This document shows, in pieces, positions 13,601 through 23,101 of a DNA stretch of 64,000 nt. The notes under the pieces are model-generated. The model did no database searches. It saw nothing but the letters and a program-made list of their open reading frames with translations, and was not told the DNA's origin. The translations under genes and the position numbers were made by a program. Source of the stretch: Monocercomonoides exilis. Lineage: Eukaryota; Preaxostyla; Oxymonadida; Polymastigidae. Position 1 is the stretch's first letter; each line of letters begins with the position of its first letter. Location of the stretch: the NCBI GenBank assembly GCA_001643675.2, contig LSRY02000047.1:496001-560000 (forward strand), read 5' to 3'.

Positions 13601-14805
13601 TCAAACTGGAGGAAGAGAAATCATCGAAAGAGGAGGCTTAATTGTAACAAAAGTTTAAACAAGAAATTTATATTTAAAAAGAAAAATGAAAATGCTTATT
13701 ATTACTAACATCACAAACCGTTTGACTCAAAAATAGCTCCATGTATTCTGCCAAAATCCTTGTTATTTGATCTGAAACATCCTCAGGCTTCTGTGATGCA
13801 TCAATGTAATGCCAAGAAAAAGGCAAAGGATGGAGAGGAGACGAAGTTGAGGCGCTCGAAGAGGAAGAAGAAGGAACTGACGAAGAAGAAGGAACTGACG
13901 AAGAAGAAGGAAGTGAAGAAGATGAAGATGAAGAAATTGTGGAGTTCGAATCGGTTGTGCTGATCTTTGATTCTTCTGGTTGAAATTTTGGATAAAGAAA
14001 AGAAAATAATTGAAGATATTCCATTTTAACTCGTGCTTGAAAATTTGGTGTTTCATAAACTTCTCTTTTCTCTTCCTCTGTTCTCTGTTCGAAAGACAAA
14101 AAAACAAATTTCAAATAACATTTTTTTCTTAAAAAAAAAGCACACTTCCAATGCTCGAAAAGGATCCATTGCCAAAAAGAACAGTATATCAGGTTGTGGA
14201 AGCCCAACGTCTGGTTCAAGGAGAAACCTCATTCTGTCTTCTTTTGAAGGAGCAGTTTTATGATGAATCACTGGACGGTTTTTGCGATGGAAACCGCTAT
14301 CAATCTCTTCTAGTTGATTTTCAACAATATACTCGGTTTTTGCAGAGCTGTAGACAACGCCAGAATAAACGTATCTGTCACATATTACGCATTTTCCACT
14401 TTCCAAAGTCTGTTTAATCTCCTCACTAATTAATAATTGAATCACAATTTAAAAAAAGTCATCTCAAACGCTTTCATCCATCTGTTATCACTAAAAAGCA
14501 TGTGAACTTTTTCCGGTGGAAGTGTAATTTCCTTTTTAAGATACAAATCCAGCAAATGCCCTGTTTTTGGTTCATTTCTAACTGTTTGTTGGGACCAGAT
14601 GATTCACAAATTTAAAGAAATAATACCTCACACATAAAATGCAACAAACCAGGAAATGCGATTTGAACTGTGTCAAGTTTCATTTTGGAGTTTAAAAATG
14701 AGCAAATTGCATCTGCTTGTGTTGTCTTTCCAGTCCGATCAAGGCCTTCTATGCAAATAAACAATCCCCTCCTAATATTAAACTTAAGAATTATATGGAT
14801 TACAT
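13601..14805 (-). CDS. DTYMK: Thymidylate kinase (dTMP kinase), six exons
   Basis: The enzyme phosphorylates dTMP to dTDP in dTTP synthesis. Exons: 14804-14805, 14650-14771, 14470-14581, 14146-14425, 13719-14084 and 13601-13636, about 305 codons; all junctions keep phase. Visible motifs are the P-loop GLDRTGKTTQ, the ERS-like FPVRNEPKTG, the SDNRW nucleotide-site motif, DRYVYSGVVYSSAK, and PDVGLPQPD, all in the order of eukaryotic TMP kinases. Two additions make it longer than the usual 210 or so residues: about 35 residues between SSAK and PDVGLP, and a Ser-rich tract of about 45 residues before the C-terminal helix. No in-frame ATG precedes the P-loop. Joining AT (14805-14804) to G (14771) across a 32-nt GTAATC..TTAG intron makes an ATG seven residues before the beta-1 strand ends. 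The enzyme assignment is firm; the exact start is tentative. Confidence 0.85.
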
Positions 14806-15336
14806 CAATAAAATTCCACACATGCAACAATAACACAAATTATTGCTTAAACCAATATTATCAAATAAAATTATGGCAATTTATTTTTGAAAAAAATTAT
14901 ATTTATTAAAGGACAATATTATTTCTTATTTCACAAAATAACTATATCTTTCAATTCTTTGAGTATTATTTTAAAATAATATTCTTATTGGATCAAATGA
15001 ATTAAATGCAAATAATCAACAATTATTTATGTGATGAAAATTAACAATAATAATGTTAAAGTTAAATATGATAATGATTAACAAAGTCGGCATCTTCTCC
15101 ATGTTTTCAATGAAGAGTCATATGACTAATGACTCCATTTATTGATCAAAATTGTTTTCTTTTTATTCATATTTAACCATTTTGATTATTTTTATTTATA
15201 AAACATGAATATAAATATTTAATAGAATGAGTTTCAGAGAGAAAAACATAATGCTTTGTCCTCGATAATGAAACAAAAATCATTGCAATTCTCTTTTTCT
15301 TAATTTTTTGTGAATAAAAAAGTCATAACTTATTTA
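14806..15336. other. AT-rich intergenic region up to the transposon
   Basis: About 530 bp between the thymidylate kinase start and the left end of the pogo-type element. It is over 75% AT by eye and contains no supported gene. It presumably holds the kinase promoter. Confidence 0.4.
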
Positions 15337-15378
15337 TGGTGTGTGCATAAACCCGCACATTTGCACAAACCCGCACAA
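15337..15378 (+). repeat. Left terminal inverted repeat of the pogo-type element
   Basis: Two near-identical 15-bp units (15345-15359 and 15363-15377) share the core AAACCCGCACA. They are mirrored by the right end in the same order and spacing. Confidence 0.8.
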
Positions 15379-15566
15379 TTCTGTTCATAAAAAAGAAAAG
15401 TCACATTAGAATTGACTTCACATGTCAAATTCAAAAAATTATCTAAAATTGATTGAATATAATATTTTTTCAATATTTATCGATTCTGTTATGGTTGTTT
15501 TTCCCATATCTTTTTATAGTATCTTTAAAAATATCGATTTCAACACTCAATTATCAATTTTCTAAT

Positions 15567-18131
15567 ATGGATGAAATGAAAAAAGAAAAGATAATCATCA
15601 ACAAATCTCAACGCAATAGTTATTATTGTCAACAAAGAGCAATAAGGATGAGATTAAAAGGAGAATTAGCTGGAATAAATGGAAGGCCAAGATACTTATC
15701 TACAGAAGAAGAAGAAAGATTGGAAGAAATTTTACTTAATTGGGATGATTCTGTGACTCAGCCAACAATTAAAGACATTCCGAAACTGGTTTGTTATGGA
15801 TTTTTTTATTTTTTTCCGTTAATTAACTTTTTTCAGGCAAGGAGTATCAGAATACAAAGGTCAGAAAAGTCTGCAATATACATTGAAATGCCAAGCATGA
15901 GATGGGTGTATGGTTTTCTTTCCAGACATAAACAATTGAAAACCATTCATCCCATTCGACTCGATCATGCTCGTCTTAGAGCTTCTTTAAAAAGCAATAT
16001 TTTTTCGTTTTTGATTCAACTACGTTCAATGATGCAAAGAAAAAAATACCATCCTTCATTAATTTTTCAGTTGGATGAAACCAGCTGTCAATCTTCAGAT
16101 AAAAGAGAAAACTTAAGAGTTGTATCGAATAAATGCTCATTCATTCCTTCTTTAAGAATACCTCCTCTTCATCACCTCACACTTCTTTTTATTGTCAAGG
16201 CTGATGGATGTCATCTTCCGACGCATCTTCTTTTACCTTTTAAATATGAAAAAGAAATAAAGGAACAATGGAGTGATGAAAGTTTTATTTTGCACTCATC
16301 AAAAAAAGGTTGGATGACAAAGGAGTTATTTGAAGAAATAATGTTAACAAATGTGTTACCACATATTCAAAAGCAACGCAAAAATGTGATTAAAATGAAT
16401 CGATATCTTCAAGAAAAGCAAGAACAAAAAACTGGAAAAAGAAAAACTAACAAAGAACAAGAATTTGAACAGTCAAGGAAAACATTTATTAATGAAAGAA
16501 TACAAAAGGAATTAACTTCAATTACAAAAGCGGAAAAATTTTCGGAACAATATCCATCACTGACTCAAGAATCACAACAAATTTCTTCGCGAAATGAAAA
16601 AAACTTAAAGGATGATGAATCATTTTCGGATTCCAATTTCACTGAAACGCACAAAATGTCAAGTGGCCAAGCTTATGATGGCGTTTCAACTCCGAAGTCT
16701 GAAGACCAGAAATCAACAATTACTTCAATTACAACTCAATGCGAATCTATTGAACATCAATTATTGAATTTGGACGTTTCATCTCAGCATTCTCAACACA
16801 CTTTGCCTTCAAATGATAAACAAATTAATACAGATGGAACAACAAATGATTTATGCGAAGATTTTGTTTCTTCATTTCCAGAAGACAAGTTGAGTTCTTT
16901 TAGTATCTTGTTGAATGATGATAAATGCAAAGAATGTAATTGGTGGCTGTATACTGAATCCCAGATACATGAATCAATCTATGAAGAATCTTGTTCGTCA
17001 GAGAAAAATGACTTCAAGTTGAAAGAAGAGTCTAACGAAGTTCCACCAGCACTCATAATACTAGATGGTCATTCATCAAGGCAGAATTTAAAACTGTGGC
17101 AACAATTTGCTTCAGAAAATGTTGATGTAATTGTGATTCCTGCCCACACATCTCACATTTTACAACCGCTTGATCTTGGACCAAACGCTATCCTTAAACA
17201 CCATCTCAAAAAAGTCAGAAATGAGCCATCAATCAAGAGAATGAAAAAAGAATTTTTACCTTTTGTTCGAGCCATAACAGATTGCGCTTATTATGCTCTT
17301 GCTCCAAAGACAATAAGAAACGGGTTTTTTGAGGCTGGAATAACATCATTTTCGATCAAACATGTTCTCGATAAAACTCTTGATTCTATACCACCTGAAG
17401 TGAAGCCTTCAAAAAGGACGAAACGCTGGTCGATTTCGGGCAAATGCATCACAACAAAGGAGTTTCTGAATGAATGGGAGTTCCATGAAAAAGAAAAGGA
17501 ATCAAAAACGTTTGATAAAGAATTACAACAGCAAACAAACAGCGAAGACAAAGTGGGAAGCGATAAGCGTTCAGATTGTGAAAAGAGTGAGTCTCTTTCA
17601 AATAAAGAAACTTCTGAAAATACATGTTTCGAAAAATGCAATTCACAAACTCAAACAAAAATAATCAATGATGCACACTCTAAGGAAGATGAAACAGAGC
17701 CAACAGATTCTCAAGAAGGGGAGGACAATGTGTTGGATGTGCCCTTGTTACGACGTTCAAAAAACAAAAGAGTCCATTCCTTTGATCATTCGTCAAGTTG
17801 CTCTGATGAAAGCCTATCCGAATGGAATAGTTCTGAAACGTCCTCATTTTCCAGTCACGATTCTTTTGAACCAACTTCAAAAAAATCAAAATCAAATATC
17901 AGAAAAACGAAAATGAAAAAAAAGAGATATCGTGATGAAAGTGAGAAAGATTTTGATAAGTTAGATAATGAAGAAGAAATAAGCGAAACGATCAGTCAAA
18001 CAATGGACAGAGGTGCCAAACCAAAATTGTACTCGACACGATCAATCAAAACAATGACGAATAAATATTCTGACCAGTACGTTGTATTTGCTGACTCTGA
18101 CGATGAAGAAGTTGAAAAAGAAATCAAATGA
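15567..18131 (+). CDS. Pogo/Tigger-type DDE transposase with a large insertion in the catalytic core
   Basis: The start chosen is ATG 15567. The open frame upstream is hydrophobic and AT-driven. A 48-nt intron (15789-15836, GTTTGT..TTTCAG, phase 0) is a multiple of three and stop-free, so the frame looks unbroken; splicing gives 838 aa. The N-terminus holds a CENP-B/Psq-type helix-turn-helix region with GRPRYLSTEEEERLEEI. The DDE_1 catalytic residues are D154 (IFQLDETSC), D484 (LIILDGHSS) and D520 (HTSHILQPLD), so the second spacing is the expected DD35D. The first two acids are 330 residues apart instead of roughly 100. The added segment is rich in Lys, Glu, Ser and Thr. The C-terminal tail (from about residue 600) is likewise acidic, Ser-rich and probably disordered. 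It catalyses cut-and-paste transposition. The frame and termini are intact, so the element may be recently active. Confidence 0.85.
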   Translation: MDEMKKEKIIINKSQRNSYYCQQRAIRMRLKGELAGINGRPRYLSTEEEERLEEILLNWDDSVTQPTIKDIPKLVCYGFFYFFPLINFFQARSIRIQRSEKSAIYIEMPSMRWVYGFLSRHKQLKTIHPIRLDHARLRASLKSNIFSFLIQLRSMMQRKKYHPSLIFQLDETSCQSSDKRENLRVVSNKCSFIPSLRIPPLHHLTLLFIVKADGCHLPTHLLLPFKYEKEIKEQWSDESFILHSSKKGWMTKELFEEIMLTNVLPHIQKQRKNVIKMNRYLQEKQEQKTGKRKTNKEQEFEQSRKTFINERIQKELTSITKAEKFSEQYPSLTQESQQISSRNEKNLKDDESFSDSNFTETHKMSSGQAYDGVSTPKSEDQKSTITSITTQCESIEHQLLNLDVSSQHSQHTLPSNDKQINTDGTTNDLCEDFVSSFPEDKLSSFSILLNDDKCKECNWWLYTESQIHESIYEESCSSEKNDFKLKEESNEVPPALIILDGHSSRQNLKLWQQFASENVDVIVIPAHTSHILQPLDLGPNAILKHHLKKVRNEPSIKRMKKEFLPFVRAITDCAYYALAPKTIRNGFFEAGITSFSIKHVLDKTLDSIPPEVKPSKRTKRWSISGKCITTKEFLNEWEFHEKEKESKTFDKELQQQTNSEDKVGSDKRSDCEKSESLSNKETSENTCFEKCNSQTQTKIINDAHSKEDETEPTDSQEGEDNVLDVPLLRRSKNKRVHSFDHSSSCSDESLSEWNSSETSSFSSHDSFEPTSKKSKSNIRKTKMKKKRYRDESEKDFDKLDNEEEISETISQTMDRGAKPKLYSTRSIKTMTNKYSDQYVVFADSDDEEVEKEIK

Positions 18132-19488
18132 AAAAAACGAAAGAATTTTTAATTAACGTTTAAAAAAAGAATATCAATTCAGTTTTTTTTCACACATGAA
18201 TTCTTCACATTTCCATTTTTTTGAAAAATAATTACTTCAGAAAAATAGAAAATAACTTGACCTTATTAAAAAATATTACAAGAACAATAAAAAATCATTA
18301 CAAAGAATAGTCAAAATAATATAGAAGTATTTCACAAACTTTTAAACATGCACTCAAACAGTCAATTGTCAAACGATACAATTTTTTGTTTGCGGATTGA
18401 TAGTCGAAATAGGAATTATAAAAGGACTATATTGAACATGACAAGTTGGAAAAATGAATGAGCGCTTTTGTTTCAAAAAAATTTGAATATCAAAAATAAT
18501 ATCAGACCTTCGATTCAATATGCAACCTATATGTTTTCGGTTTTTGTTTTTTGTTTTTATGAATCCGAATTTCCATATAAGAAAGAGCATTCACTTTCTG
18601 TTTTTGAATGATTTTCCTTTTTTGTTCAAACAATACGTCATAATTGATTGAATTTTCTCTTCGGTGGATCGAGAATATATTTCTATGATTTCTAGCGGGA
18701 CACGAGAGCTAATATAGAATAAATGAACAGATTATTCAATAAAAAATTGATAAAATAATGCATAAATAAACAAACGTTTCTTTTTGATTATATTAATTAC
18801 ACAAATTGTGGAATAATTGTTTTTATAATAAAGATTAATTGTGAAAAGCAATATTAATTCATATTTGAATAAAGGCTTTAAATAATCAAACTCTCGAAAT
18901 TAATATTTATTTAATGGGACAAAAACCATTATCCGCTCTGAAACTTTTCAAGAAAATGAAAACTGTTTGTTCTTTGTAATTTGATGTTATTCAAATTGAA
19001 ACATATATTTTTTGAATCACTGTCATAGTTATTTATTCAAGCATGTTTCAACTTTTCAATTCATTGTTTATCTTTTTTGATATAATTGTTTTTCAGTTTT
19101 TAGGAAATAAACTTTTTATTCAAGTGTTCAGATGTGTAACTTTTGAATAAAAATAATGAAATTAACATTTTCTAAGTTCTAATATTCCAATTTGCAGATT
19201 CTCATATTTTTTTGCATATTCACAAACAATTTATCATTTCATATGTTTTTTCGAATTGAATAATAAAATGCAAGACTGTGATAAACAAAATTTTGATTTT
19301 TGCAGGTTAAATTTCGATAATGAAAGAAAAACAAAAATTGAATGAAAACTTATAACGAAAAACAAAAGATGATCATTTTTGAACAGTTAATTTTTTTAAT
19401 GCTTTTGTTCTTTTCAAGAAATGAATCAACAACCAAATCAGATGCAATTTCGTAATAAGATATTCTCAAACTTTCATTTAAACCCGAG

Positions 19489-19527
19489 TGTGCGGGTTTA
19501 TGCAATTGTGCGGGTTTTGCACATCAC
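19489..19527 (-). repeat. Right terminal inverted repeat of the pogo-type element
   Basis: The reverse complement reads TGTGCAAAACCCGCACAATT and then a second AAACCCGCACA unit. It mirrors the left end with the same 18-bp spacing. A TA follows immediately at 19528. Confidence 0.78.
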
Positions 19528-20860
19528 TATTATTCCATTCATAATGCTATTGTCTTTCACATCTTTCATGTTTCCCAAATAATCATTATTATTTTTTTTG
19601 AAGATAAAACATGTTGCATTTATATTGGGTGATAATTTTTGAAATAAATATCAAATTATCAAAATAACAAGTGTGTCAATTTGAACATATAATTCTTCAA
19701 ATGAATAAAAACAGTTGTGGCGTATCAATTCGCAAATTTTGCTGAGCATTAATTATTAACATTCTCTCTTTTGATTATCGAAATTCGTTCAAATATAAGA
19801 CGAAAATAATTGGTGAAGAACTATTATTTTTAATTATCAATGAACGATGAAAGTTTCGACTTAAAAAAAAAAATCACTTTTATGGAAAATATAATGGTTT
19901 CTATTTAAGGTGAAAAGACAAATATAATTCACAATTGAGCAAATCATATTAAATCATTTCAAAATTCAAAAATATGTTGGATATTGTTAAGTCGATTTTG
20001 TTTCAACATATTTGGTTATATTTAGATGATTATTCATGAGGTCATCACTTTTTTCGGTGTATTTATAATTATAATAATTCATTATTATTTGTTTTATTTT
20101 TTTCGTTCAAATCTAAATTGTTTATCAATCGTTTCAAAAGCCATTGTTTGAATTGAAAATAAAAGAAGAGGTTAAACCAATCGATCTATTACTTTTCAGG
20201 GTTCATTAATGAATATTCATAACAAGTATTCAAACAGATAATTTCGATAGAAAAAATATGATTTCATAAATAATTTCCAATTTTTCTTTCACAATTCCAA
20301 TCGTTTAATTTTCAAATCAGATTAAAAATTTCTTAATTTGAGCAAAATATTGTTCATTTTTAAAAATCTTCACATGAAAAAATCTGACAGCATTCACATA
20401 TTTTGAATTTTTTTAAAGCGAAGTTCCTTGAGTGTGAACAGAAATTGGATGAAAAATTTTAATTTGCATTTTTGCAGAAAATAAACAAAAAAAAACTTTT
20501 CAAAAAAATAATATTCGGTTCAATTTTTCATCCAATTTATGAATATTGATCTAATATAAATTTTTAACTACTTTCTCACACTCGATTTGTAACCAATTCA
20601 TCGAGAAAATTTGTCATTCAAATATTTATAAACAATTTCAAATTTTAATATTTATTTATTCATTTATTAATATTTTTCATTTTTCATTTTTCATTTTTTA
20701 TTTTTTTTTTTAAAAAATAGTTAAATTGAAAAATAAATTGAGCATAATATGCAATAAAATATATGAATCAAGAATCATTTGAATAAAAATTCATAAATAG
20801 TTTATCACATATAAAAAAAAAATGGAACTTTCTGTCAATCATAAAACATATTTTTGACAT
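19528..20860. other. AT-rich non-coding stretch
   Basis: About 1.3 kb with very high AT content and short direct repeats such as CATTTTT tandems near 20678-20700. There is no frame of convincing composition, and no tRNA or structured RNA that I can recognise. Confidence 0.4.
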
Positions 20861-21875
20861 TTAGGGTCAACTTTTAAATGGGACTTTTTCTTTTATTGGT
20901 ATTTTTTTTATTTTCGATAACAAAAAGCTGAGAAGTGTGAAATGGCTTTCAGCATTTGGATAACCGATTTTAACAAAGTTGATTGAATTTATTACCTGTT
21001 TGTTTTTTAATTTGAGTTTATTATTTTTCGAGATATCACGTTGTTTTTTAATAAATTTGAATTGGTTTTTCCCACTCAACCTAGCATTTCCAGAAAATGT
21101 GAAATACAGTTTTATAAACTGTAAACATTTATCTATTTGCATTAAAAATTTCAATTTCCACATTTATTTTTTGATACTTTTTTCTCATTTCATTTTTTCA
21201 CAAGCATGCAAGTATTTATATGAAATTCACTTTGTTTTTAAAAATGAAATGCTTTAATAAAAATATTCCACATACAATAAACTCTTTATTAATCGTTCCA
21301 ACAAAAATTGGAACTTTAATATTCTCTTATTGTCTCGAACAACCAAATGTTACCAAAATTGAATGGTTTTTGATCAAATTTCTGTGAAGGAAACAAGTTT
21401 TAGACAACAAGAGAATATTAAAGTTCCAATTTTTGTTGGAACGATTAATAAAGAGTTTATTGTATGTGGAATATTTTTATTAAAGCATTTCATTTTTAAA
21501 AACAAAGAAAATTTCATATGAATACTTGCATGTTTGAGAAAAAATGAAATGAGAAAAAAGTATCAAAAAATAAATGTGGAAATTGAAATTTTTAATGCAA
21601 ATAGATAAATGTTTACAGTTTATAAAACTGTATTTCACATTTTTTCAAAAAGCTTGATTCGCTGAGAAAAGTGACTTTTATAAAATATATAAAAGTACTA
21701 TGACTCAGCGAGAAACAAACTAAAATAATAAAGCAAACAAGTAATAAATTGTTTTAAATATGTAAAAACATTGAATTAAAGTGAAAAAAACCAATCAACG
21801 TTTGTTGAAAGTTGGCAGGCAAAAACAAAAAAATTGCCAATAAGGGAAAAAGTCACATCAAAAAGTTGACCCTAA
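20861..21875. mobile_element. Non-autonomous inverted-repeat element (MITE-like), 1.0 kb
   Basis: A perfect 15-bp inverted repeat, TTAGGGTCAACTTTT at 20861 and AAAAGTTGACCCTAA at 21861-21875, bounds the segment. Similarity continues inward imperfectly for about 50 bp (to about 20915 and from about 21820), with shared TGACTTTTTC and TTATTGG blocks. If the terminus is GGGTCAACTTTT, a TA flanks both ends. There is no coding capacity. The centre contains a fold-back repeat listed separately. Confidence 0.65.
21094..21643. repeat. Fold-back inverted repeat with arms of about 242 bp and a 66-bp loop
   Basis: The left arm (21094-21335) and right arm (21402-21643) are reverse complements with few differences. 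For example, GTTCCAACAAAAATTGGAAC lies at 21297 and its complement near 21423. The loop is 21336-21401. It could form a long hairpin in DNA or RNA. It lies inside the 20861-21875 element. Confidence 0.75.
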
Positions 21876-21921
21876 TCAGAAATAAAAGTATCGAAACCAG
21901 ATTATTAACTATAACGGTTAA

Positions 21922-22499
21922 TCACAACTTAAATGAACATTCAGAAACTCGTTCTTTTTTTTTTTTTTTTTTTGGATTTTTTGTGATAGAATGATTTAAT
22001 ATAATATCACAAAACAAGCTAGGGGTGAATTTTTCATTCTTGCTTTATTTTTTTTCTATGAAAAGAATCAAAATTTTGAATATATGTGTGATTATTTATG
22101 AAATCATATATTCACGATCAAATAATTCGGTTTGATGATTTTGTTTTGAATTTAAATAATGAACATGAAAAAATGACAATTCATTTTTCAACCATCCCTG
22201 TCTTTCGTTATCATTTAATATTGGTTTTTGATTTAAATGAAATGATTATTGCATCTCACTGACAAATTGATTTTCTTTGAAAACAAATTTTTATTATTAT
22301 TATTATCCGAAAAAAGTTACGATTTCAAAAATAATCACCCATATTATGGTTAAGATCAAACAAATATCAAAATTTTTTATTTAAAAATTGAACATTTTTT
22401 TGTATTTTCATGGTTTGTTTTAATTGACTTGCAAAAAACCTGGCAATTCAATTCAAGCGAATAAAAGATATTTGAAGTTCTTAAAAGTTTGTGTTTATA

Positions 22500-22539
<40 letters not shown>

Positions 22540-23046
22540 TTGGAATAAAAATTCGAGAAAATAAACTTGTAGGGTTTTATTCTGCTTTGGAGTTTTCTCT
22601 CGAATCCATTATATTACGCTTTGGGTTTGCGATTAAATATTGTTCATTTTTTTTTATAAATAGGGTTAGGGTGAGAATAAAAAATATCACTTTTTTTCAC
22701 ATCAAAAATGTGTGTTTCAATGATTGCACAAAATGAAAAAAAAATTTTAATTATATGTATGAATTGCTAACTTTTTCAATTTCTTCTCTATAAAATAGAA
22801 CAAGAAATGAAAGAATATCATAAAAATATATCCAAAATTCTTTTTAAAACGATTTCAATTTTTATTTAATTAAATTGATTTGATCAAATCCATTTTATTT
22901 TCGAAATTTTGATTGTTTTCATGGAATAAAAGTTCTTCAAAAATGAAATATTCACCCCTAGCATGTTTTATTTTTTGATGTTAAATCATTCAATCACAAA
23001 AAATCCGAAAAAAAACGAGTTTCTGAATGAAACTTTAAGTTGTGAC
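21922..23046. mobile_element. Second MITE-like element with inverted repeats of about 120 bp, ending at the palindrome edge
   Basis: The left repeat (about 21922-22045) and right repeat (about 22930-23046) match in inverted orientation. Shared blocks are CACAACTTAAA, CATTCAGAAACTCGTT, a T-run, GGATTTTTTGTGAT, GAATGATTTAA and CTAGGGGTGAA. The interior (0.88 kb) has no supported gene; it holds a (TA)n/T-run microsatellite at 22496-22541. The right end falls within a few bases of the left boundary of the large palindrome. Confidence 0.6.
22496..22541. repeat. (TA)n followed by a poly-T run
   Basis: About 13 TA units (22496-22522) run directly into a T tract of about 20 bases. It is a simple-sequence repeat inside the second MITE-like element. 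Confidence 0.9.
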
Positions 23047-23101
23047 TCACAACCATAACTATTTTTCTCGACAAATTTTCAGCGTTTATCGAGGATATTT
23101 C

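Larger units (their letters stand above)
15337..19527. mobile_element. Pogo-type (Tc1/mariner superfamily) DNA transposon, 4.19 kb
   Basis: Terminal inverted repeats lie at about 15337-15378 and 19489-19527, and a TA dinucleotide sits just outside each (15335-15336 and 19528-19529), as expected for this superfamily. Each terminus contains two copies of a unit of the form GCAnAAACCCGCACA spaced 18 bp apart (left 15345 and 15363; right, inverted, 19489 and 19507). These are plausible transposase-binding sites. One transposase gene lies inside. The 1.35 kb after it (18132-19488) is AT-rich and has no supported gene. Confidence 0.82.

Noticed and set aside
15453-15566. Extension of the transposase upstream of ATG 15567
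   Set aside because: The 38 extra residues are hydrophobic, AT-driven and begin in non-coding sequence near the terminus.
18369-18590. 73-codon minus-strand frame inside the transposon
   Set aside because: AT-rich composition, no homology recognised, and not near a second terminus.
20867-21257. Frames of 92-98 codons in the fold-back region
   Set aside because: They span inverted-repeat DNA and change with the arm; Lys/Phe/Ile content reflects AT bias.
22660-22676. Telomere-like TAGGGTTAGGG
   Set aside because: Only two units, inside a MITE-like element; too short to call an interstitial telomere.
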